Assembly: GCA_016287565.1 (NCBI GenBank)
Contig: JAEFAM010000005.1
Span: 1-64,000 of the forward strand
DNA: 64,000 nt
Origin: Clostridia bacterium
GTDB taxonomy: Bacteria > Bacillota > Clostridia > UBA1212 > UBA1255
Direction: 5' to 3'
In this document: piece by piece, positions 57,709 to 64,000 of the stretch
Layout: every line of letters starts with the position of its first letter
Position numbering within the stretch: position 1 is the stretch's first letter
The notes under the pieces: model-generated
Told to the model about the DNA's origin: nothing
Seen by the model: the letters and a program-made list of their open reading frames with translations, nothing else
Databases searched by the model: none
Program-made: the position numbers and the translations under genes

Positions 57709-58260
57709 ATGAAAAAGATAACATTGCTTGGAGACTCCATAAGACTTAATTACGAAAACAGAGTGAAAGAACTGCTGGGAGACGGATACGAAGTATTCAG
57801 GTACGACGACAACGGCAGATTCGCCCAGTACACGCTGCGGTCGCTGTTCGACTACCGCCCCTTTATAGAGGGCAGCGACGTGATCCACTGGAACAACGGC
57901 CACTGGGATCTATGCGACCTTTTCGGAGACGGTTCCTTCACCGATATCGGCCAGTACGCGGCAATGCTCCGTCGCATCGCCACGCTGCTGCTGAAGATCA
58001 CGCCCAACGTGGTATTCGCCACCACCACCCCCGTGAGACCCCAGAATCCGTACAATTCGAACGACGTGATCGACAGGTTCAACCGCGCGGCGATCGAGAC
58101 GCTGGAGCCCATGGGCGTCAGGATCAATGACCTCAACGCGGCGCTTCGGGGAGATATTGACCGTTACATCTGCGACGATCTAATCCACCTCACTCCGGAA
58201 GGCATCGAACTGTGCGCCGGAAAAGTGGTCGAAGCGGTGAAAAGCTTCGAGCTTCAGTGA
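57709..58260 (+). CDS. SGNH/GDSL hydrolase family protein
   Basis: MKKITLLGDSIRLNYE (GDS block I); HWNNGHWDL; DDLIHLTPEG (DxxH block V). Confidence 0.85.
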   Translation: MKKITLLGDSIRLNYENRVKELLGDGYEVFRYDDNGRFAQYTLRSLFDYRPFIEGSDVIHWNNGHWDLCDLFGDGSFTDIGQYAAMLRRIATLLLKITPNVVFATTTPVRPQNPYNSNDVIDRFNRAAIETLEPMGVRINDLNAALRGDIDRYICDDLIHLTPEGIELCAGKVVEAVKSFELQ

Positions 58261-58326
58261 CGGGCGGCGCGTTTTTAAAGCGTTTTCCATGTTATTTTAA
58301 ATTTTTATCTTTTGATCCGAAAAAGC

Positions 58327-58354
58327 GGAACTGAAGCCTTCTCCCGCGGGTCTG
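58327..58354 (+). promoter_or_regulatory. Possible ECF-type autoregulatory promoter
   Basis: GGAACT-N16-GGTCTG, resembling the GGAAC...GTC ECF consensus. Confidence 0.35.
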
Positions 58355-58431
58355 TATCAGTGAGGGTCGATTTTAAAACGGTCTGACCTCGAGGGGTTGA
58401 GCCCGGATCCGGAATCAGAGAAGGTGTTTTT

Positions 58432-58983
58432 TTGACCGACGGCGAGATCTTAAAAATGATATCAGCGCGTGATGAAAGCGGTCTGGCGGAGCTGGAGCGC
58501 AAGTATTCCGGCTATTGCCGCACCGTTGCGTTCAACGTTTTGGGAGACCGGGACGAGGCGGAAGAATGCGTCAACGACGCCTTTTTAAGGATCTGGAACG
58601 CCACTGGGAGAGAAACGCCCGAAAAGCTGAAACCCTACCTGGGCAAGACCGTCAGAAACATTGCCCTCAACCGCTACAGGGACAACAACAATTCCAGACA
58701 CCGTGTGCTTAGCGCCGCCGGGCCTCTGGAAGACGCGGACCGCCTGGCCGCGCCTGAGGTCAATTACGACCGCGCCATCACGGTGGCCGCGCTGATCAAC
58801 GAATTTCTGCACTCTCAGCCCGAGAAGAAACAGAAGCTCTTTGTAGCGAAATACTATTACGAAATGACGGATGAGGAGATCGCCTCCCTGCTGGGTATCC
58901 CCCGGGGCAGCGTCAAGTCCGGCATCAGCCGTATGAAAAAGGAACTTCGGAGCCGTTTCGAAGAGGAGGGCATCAGCGTATGA
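58432..58983 (+). CDS. RNA polymerase ECF sigma factor (TTG start)
   Basis: ARDESGLAELERKYSGYCRTVAFNVLGDRDEAEECVNDAFLRIW region 2; YYEMTDEEIASLLGIPRGSVKSGISRMKKELR region 4. Confidence 0.93.
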   Translation: MTDGEILKMISARDESGLAELERKYSGYCRTVAFNVLGDRDEAEECVNDAFLRIWNATGRETPEKLKPYLGKTVRNIALNRYRDNNNSRHRVLSAAGPLEDADRLAAPEVNYDRAITVAALINEFLHSQPEKKQKLFVAKYYYEMTDEEIASLLGIPRGSVKSGISRMKKELRSRFEEEGISV

Positions 58984-60536
58984 ACGACGACAAGCTTAGA
59001 TATTACTCAAAACTGATATCCGAGGATCTGGTTTCAAAAGTGGACCCGGAAAACCCGGAAAAAAGTTCTGAAAAAAAAGGTGCCTCAGGCCGGGTTTCAG
59101 GCGGAGTGCTTTCGGCCGTGATCACCGTGGCGCTGTTTGCGGCGGGAATAGTCATTTCCGTTACGCTGGCTGCCCGGTCCGGGAGCAGGAACAGGCGGGG
59201 CGGAGATCAGGAAGGACCCGTTGCCGGAGCCACCGGCGACGTCTCCCCTGCCACAGCCACTCACGACCCGGAGGAAGAGGATATGGCAGAGTTCGAGAAC
59301 GCAAAAAAGATAACGTTGACGCTGCCCGCCGGTATCCTTCCGGAAGGCCTGGAAGGAGGAGCGTACGCGGCAGATATGCGCCAGGTCTATACCGATCTTT
59401 TCCTGTCATACGGCCTTCCCTCCTTTGACGAAGTGGAGATCAGCGAGACAGGCCGTTTCAGGCTCTTCGTCGACACCTCCGTCCAGTCTATTTTTCAACC
59501 TGCGTACCGGAACTCCATAGCGTTTATGCCCGCAAGGATATGCGTCACAGGAAGGATCGAAGCCTCTCCGGGCAGCGAAGGCGAAGAACCGGAAGGCGCC
59601 GCTTTCACAGGACTTCACGCGGGACGGTCATTTTCTCTGGTGGTCGAAAATCTCGTTTACAGATACGAAGACCAGCTGCCGGAGCATCAGATCCTCGACG
59701 CCATCAACTACGAATTAAAACATATGGAAGGCGCGATCGTCGGCTCGAAAGGGCAGTCGATCGAATGGACGACTCCGGGAAGGAACCGCCAGATCAGCGA
59801 GGAAACGCTGGAAAAGTACGTCAACGCATTGATAAGCAACGGCGGTCGTTACTCCCTTTCCGCATCCACGTTCAAACGGCTGGACGTCCGGATGATATCC
59901 GGCAACGCATTTCTGGTGGAACGTTTAAATATGGCTGAAGGCGGAGATCTGTCTGTAGACAGAGGAGACCGGGTATTCGTATACGGTGAAGGGGCCAGAC
60001 CCGCCTCCATTTCCTACGAGACCGCCATTTACGGGGCCACCAGAACGTATACCTTCGATGAAAACGGCCTCCTCACGGGAGCGGTATATCTGATGTGGGA
60101 CGCCCAGTCCGCGTCGTATAACGTAAATTATACCATAGAGACGTTCTCCGGCCCCGGCGGCGAAGAGAACGTGAAGGTCACCCGGGAGGGACCGGATGAT
60201 CGACGGATCGTCATTCTCAACGGCTCCGGAAAAGAGATCTACAACGAAACGCAGAAGGACAACACTAAATTTTTCAAGTACACCGCGTACGTGCCCTATC
60301 AGCTTCCGGGCAACGAGAATATCACCTGCATGATCTCAAGCCTCACCATACGCTCCGGCCCGAGGCGGGCATATGCTTACGAAGACCGTTATCTTGCCAA
60401 CGACTACGGGGCGCTCTTAAATACGCTGTTGACGGAGGCGGAAGTAGATACGACAGGCTGGGACGGCGCGGCCTTCGAAAGGTATTGCCCCGGAATGACG
60501 TTCGACCCGGACAAGGGCTGGCGCCTCGAGGGCTGA
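58980..60536 (+). CDS. Single-pass membrane protein, putative anti-sigma factor
   Basis: ATGA overlap with ECF sigma gene; short N-terminal cytoplasmic region, one TM (VLSAVITVALFAAGIVISVTLAA), large external domain. Confidence 0.65.
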   Translation: MNDDKLRYYSKLISEDLVSKVDPENPEKSSEKKGASGRVSGGVLSAVITVALFAAGIVISVTLAARSGSRNRRGGDQEGPVAGATGDVSPATATHDPEEEDMAEFENAKKITLTLPAGILPEGLEGGAYAADMRQVYTDLFLSYGLPSFDEVEISETGRFRLFVDTSVQSIFQPAYRNSIAFMPARICVTGRIEASPGSEGEEPEGAAFTGLHAGRSFSLVVENLVYRYEDQLPEHQILDAINYELKHMEGAIVGSKGQSIEWTTPGRNRQISEETLEKYVNALISNGGRYSLSASTFKRLDVRMISGNAFLVERLNMAEGGDLSVDRGDRVFVYGEGARPASISYETAIYGATRTYTFDENGLLTGAVYLMWDAQSASYNVNYTIETFSGPGGEENVKVTREGPDDRRIVILNGSGKEIYNETQKDNTKFFKYTAYVPYQLPGNENITCMISSLTIRSGPRRAYAYEDRYLANDYGALLNTLLTEAEVDTTGWDGAAFERYCPGMTFDPDKGWRLEG

Positions 60537-60626
60537 ACCCGCCTGCGCTCGACCTCACGCCCCGAGGAGCAATAGCCCGGGCGCGTTATCGCTCCCCTCC
60601 CTTCCCCCCTATGGCAGAAAAAGCAG

Positions 60627-60655
60627 TTGACAATTTCGCGAAAAAAGGGTAGCAT
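60627..60655 (+). promoter_or_regulatory. Sigma-70 promoter for flavodoxin-like gene
   Basis: TTGACA-N17-TAGCAT. Confidence 0.7.
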
Positions 60656-60710
60656 AGGAACGGTATTTTTTGGCCGTGACGTTGCCAAAGGGCGGAAGGA
60701 GTTATCCCTG

Positions 60711-61265
60711 ATGAAGAAACTGGTATTATATACGAGCGTTGACGGAAATACGGACGCGGTGGCTCATGCGATCGCCGAAAGGATCGGAGCCGATACTGCG
60801 CGTCTGGTGCGCGTTAAGCGCGTTAAGGGCTTCGGCTTTTTCAACAATCTGAAGCTCCGTATGGAAGTGCTTCACCATAAGAAGCCCGACATATTCCCCT
60901 TCAAATGGGACCCCCGCGACTACGACCTGATCTTTATAGGCACGCCTGTGTGGTACGATTCGTACAACCCCGTGTACAACACCCTGTTCAACGTCATCAA
61001 GATCTACGACAGAAAAGTAGCTCTGTTCTCCACCGGCGAGAAAGAGGACACGAAAGCCCTCACCAAGCTGGCCAACGACTGGCTGAAGGAGTCGGTGGTG
61101 CTGGACACGAAGCACTGCGTGGAGCCCATCTGGTGCGACGAGGAATCCGAGACCCAGGCCATCCTGAACGATATGGCTGACTGGGCGGAAAGGATCTCCG
61201 AGCGCGCCGAGAAGATGATCGAGCAGGAAGAGCTGGAGCGCAGAAAGACCATCTACAAGTACTAA
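60711..61265 (+). CDS. Flavodoxin family protein
   Basis: KLVLYTSVDGNTDAVAHAIAERI FMN-binding loop; DLIFIGTPVWYDSYNP; ATG at 60711 downstream of promoter. Confidence 0.88.
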   Translation: MKKLVLYTSVDGNTDAVAHAIAERIGADTARLVRVKRVKGFGFFNNLKLRMEVLHHKKPDIFPFKWDPRDYDLIFIGTPVWYDSYNPVYNTLFNVIKIYDRKVALFSTGEKEDTKALTKLANDWLKESVVLDTKHCVEPIWCDEESETQAILNDMADWAERISERAEKMIEQEELERRKTIYKY

Positions 61266-61266
61266 T

Positions 61267-62040
61267 ATGGAATTCAATGATTTGCCCGGAAATTACAGGG
61301 AGATGCGGCTTCTTCCATACAAGAAGGATCTCGGATATTCCTACGTTTTCGGTCTGTTCCCGGTGATCGAGCTGGCGGATAATCTTCCGTCAGCCCTTTT
61401 TCGTATCGTGACCTCTTCCAGGCTGAGCGAGTCCAACCGGAAGCTGCTGGCCGAAAAAACGGAGTCCCTCGGATTGGCCGTCACTGAGGACGACAGGGCG
61501 ATAGAGCGCCTCTCTCCTAAAGAGAACTGTTTCGCCATAGGCGTTTTCAGAAAGTTCGAAGCGGCCGCGGATACGGAGCGGGATCACGTGGTGCTGGTGG
61601 ATCCGGCGGACAAGGGCAACCTGGGCAACATCATAAGGAGCGCCGTAGCTTTCGGCATCAAGGACGTCGTACTTGTGGGCAGGCCCGCGGATCTGTTCGA
61701 CCCTCACACGGTGCGCGCCTCCATGGGAGCCATCTTCCGCGTGCGCCCCTCCTTTTACGGTTCCTTCGACGAATACGCCGCTTCGTTCCCCCGCCGTCAA
61801 TACTACCCCTTTATGCTGAAAGGGAGGCCCATGGAAGACGCGGTCCCCCGCCGCGATTCGCCGGTATCCCTGATATTCGGCAACGAATCCTCCGGCCTCG
61901 ACGACAGCTTCCTGTCCGTGGGAGAACCCCTCCGGATAGGCCAGACGGACGAAGTGGATTCTCTAAATCTTACAGTGGCCGCCGGGATCGCCATGCACTG
62001 GCTGGCTTTTTCGGAGCCTTCCCGAGGTGAACGGAAATGA
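61267..62040 (+). CDS. TrmH/SpoU family RNA methyltransferase
   Basis: DPADKGNLGNIIRSAVAFGIKDVVLVG; LIFGNESSGLDD; SLNLTVAAGIAMH SPOUT motifs. Confidence 0.88.
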   Translation: MEFNDLPGNYREMRLLPYKKDLGYSYVFGLFPVIELADNLPSALFRIVTSSRLSESNRKLLAEKTESLGLAVTEDDRAIERLSPKENCFAIGVFRKFEAAADTERDHVVLVDPADKGNLGNIIRSAVAFGIKDVVLVGRPADLFDPHTVRASMGAIFRVRPSFYGSFDEYAASFPRRQYYPFMLKGRPMEDAVPRRDSPVSLIFGNESSGLDDSFLSVGEPLRIGQTDEVDSLNLTVAAGIAMHWLAFSEPSRGERK

Positions 62041-62888
62041 AAGAATTACCGGAAGCGCTGCAAAAAAAATCGAGGCTGGCCGGCGTCAACGACCAGAAAG
62101 TGAAAGACGCCCGTGATATGCTGCTGGGCCGGTACAAAGGCGACGACGGGCTTTTTATTTGCGAAGGCCTCTGGGCCGCGGAAAAGCTGCTCTCGAAGGG
62201 GCTGGAGATCGAAACGGTATATTACGATTCCGTTTATTTTTCTCCCGAGGGAAAATGCACGGAGGAAGAGCTGAGGCAGTTGACGGCGGTGGCCGGCGCG
62301 GCGGCGGAAGTATTGTCCGTTTCTCCGAAAGCATGCGCCAGGATCAGCGACAGGGACGGAGCGGACGTTTGCTTCATCGTGGCAAGATTGCCCGAATACG
62401 ACCCTGAAGCGCTGGAGCTCCGGGACGATATGCTCGTAATGATACTCGACGGGCAGGAGCAGCCGGGCAATATCGGGGCGATCCTGAGGTCTCTTGACGC
62501 GGCGGGAGGCGATTTCGCCATCGTCACACACAGGCGCGTGAAACTCACCCACCCCCGCCTGATCCGTTCCAGCCTGGGCAGCGCGTTTATGATGCCCTTC
62601 TTCGAGATGCCCTTCGAAAAACTTACGGCGTGGCTGCAGGACAAAGGCTTCCGCACCGTGCTCACCGACCTCACCGCCACTAAAAATTTCTGCGATATCT
62701 CCCCCAAAGGCCGCATCGCCGTGGTGGCGGGCAACGAGCATACCGGCATCTCTCCGGAATGGCGGGAAATAAAAGGATCCGAGCCGGTGATAATACCGAT
62801 GCTCGGATCTGTGGAATCTCTCAACGTAGGCTTCGCCTCCACGCTGGTGGCGTACAATATCGGGCTCAGGCAGAAGGGCCTGATGTGA
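62037..62888 (+). CDS. TrmH/SpoU family RNA methyltransferase (second, ATGA overlap)
   Basis: LDGQEQPGNIGAILRSLDAAG; VVAGNEHTGISPEW; ESLNVGFASTLVAYNI SPOUT motifs. Confidence 0.88.
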   Translation: MKELPEALQKKSRLAGVNDQKVKDARDMLLGRYKGDDGLFICEGLWAAEKLLSKGLEIETVYYDSVYFSPEGKCTEEELRQLTAVAGAAAEVLSVSPKACARISDRDGADVCFIVARLPEYDPEALELRDDMLVMILDGQEQPGNIGAILRSLDAAGGDFAIVTHRRVKLTHPRLIRSSLGSAFMMPFFEMPFEKLTAWLQDKGFRTVLTDLTATKNFCDISPKGRIAVVAGNEHTGISPEWREIKGSEPVIIPMLGSVESLNVGFASTLVAYNIGLRQKGLM

Positions 62889-62945
62889 CCGGAAGCCGCT
62901 TGATACGGAAGACAGTGCACGTCCGCGCCGAACCGGAGTCCCTTA

Positions 62946-64000
62946 TCACCAGTAATCCTTCAGATGGCCGCTCCGTCTCCCCTGGCGGAGCTTTCTTTTT
63001 GCCTTGGCCTCTATCTGACGGATGCGTTCCCGGGTCACGTTGAAATAGCGTCCCACCTCTTCCAGCGTATGCTCCACGCCGTCCTCGAAGCCGAAGCGCA
63101 TCATTATGACCTTGCGTTCTTTTTCGCTCAAAGTGTCAAGAACTTTTACGATCTCTTCTCCCAGGATGGAATTGGCGGCGATATCGAAGGGCGAAGGCGC
63201 CTCGTCGGCGATCGTATCGCCTCTCACTCTGTCCTCGTCGTCGCCCAGAGGATCGTCGAAGGAGACCACGTCCTGGCTCGCGGCCATCATCCTGACAACT
63301 TTATCTTCGGGAATGTTCAACTCTTCCGCCAGTTCTTTATAGGAGGGTTCCCTGCCCAGCTTCTGGGTAAGTGATCTGGAGACGCGGTTCAGCCTGTTCA
63401 TTGACTCCACCATATGCACCGGGATCCTTATGATCCTGGTCTGGTCCGCTATCGCCCGGCCGATGGCCTGGCGTATCCACCAGGTGGCGTAGGTGCTGAA
63501 CCTGTAGCCTTTGCGGTAGTCGTATTTCTCCACGGCGCGCATCAGGCCGATATTGCCCTCCTGAATCAGATCGAGGAGCCCCAGGCCCTTGCCCATATAA
63601 TGTTTGGCCACGCTGACCACCAGGCGCAGGTTGCTCTCGGCCAGCACGTTCTTGGCCGCTTCGTCTCCGTTCTCGATCCGGATCGCCAGTTCCTGCTCCT
63701 CCTCTGCGGTGAGCAGAGGGATATTGCCGATCTCCCGCAGGTAAAGGCGCACGTGGTCTTCCAGGCCGAAGCCTTCTATCAGGTGCTCGAAATCGCCGTT
63801 TTCGTCGCTTTTAGGTATGGGATCCTCTTTTTCGGGGGCAACGGCTACGCGGATGCCGTTTCCGGCGATCACGTCGTACAGCCGGTCGGCAACGTCTCCG
63901 CTCAGCTGCACGTCCTCGGTCACCGCTGCGATCTCGTCCACCGTCACGTACCCGCGCATCCTGCCGCTGTGAAGCAGGCGCAGCACTTCCTCGCTGCCCT
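62946..64000 (-). CDS. rpoD: RNA polymerase primary sigma factor, 5' end beyond window
   Basis: Region 2 [60 protein letters not shown]; region 4 [18 protein letters not shown]; frame open to window edge. Confidence 0.96.
   Translation of the reverse strand, partial: GSEEVLRLLHSGRMRGYVTVDEIAAVTEDVQLSGDVADRLYDVIAGNGIRVAVAPEKEDPIPKSDENGDFEHLIEGFGLEDHVRLYLREIGNIPLLTAEEEQELAIRIENGDEAAKNVLAESNLRLVVSVAKHYMGKGLGLLDLIQEGNIGLMRAVEKYDYRKGYRFSTYATWWIRQAIGRAIADQTRIIRIPVHMVESMNRLNRVSRSLTQKLGREPSYKELAEELNIPEDKVVRMMAASQDVVSFDDPLGDDEDRVRGDTIADEAPSPFDIAANSILGEEIVKVLDTLSEKERKVIMMRFGFEDGVEHTLEEVGRYFNVTRERIRQIEAKAKRKLRQGRRSGHLKDYW

Noticed and set aside
1-64000. Prophage, transposon or defence island
   Set aside because: No integrase, transposase, phage structural, restriction, toxin-antitoxin or retron signatures recognised among the ORFs.

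Overview
A 64-kb chromosomal window from a fairly GC-rich Clostridia-type Firmicute (inferred from whiA, rnjA, carD, clpC-radA, tsaE-tsaB-rimI). It is mostly housekeeping genes: htpG, ilvE, tsaE/tsaB/rimI, rplM-rpsI, ROK glucokinase, truA, carD, galK, radA, clpC, rsmE, holA, comEC, whiA, HelD-like helicase, a zinc-finger ClpE-like ATPase, uvrA, uvrB, trpS, M42 peptidase, MATE, PPi-type pfk, fba, prfC, tmcAL, rnjA, tRNA-Gln(CUG), glpK, ECF sigma pair, two TrmH-family methyltransferases and rpoD (cut by the window edge). I see no CRISPR array, transposon, prophage or recognisable defence system. The most unusual structure is a degenerate array of mini-hairpins spaced by ATGATG (alternating 18 and 21-23 bp spacing) filling the gap between the tRNA-Gln terminator and the next convergent gene (53437-53614). 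Other points of interest: an S11-type D,D-carboxypeptidase homologue lacking all three active-site motifs next to a DUF1287 lipoprotein; a palindrome in the -35/-10 spacer of the putative fba promoter; hairpins at or near the predicted 5' ends of several mRNAs (carD, ilvE, rplM, trpS); a 14-bp tandem repeat supplying the stop codons of two convergent genes; a ClpE-like ATPase overlapping uvrA by 4 bp; and a 1011-aa orphan lipoprotein. All calls come from reading the sequence and supplied ORFs; no database search was run.
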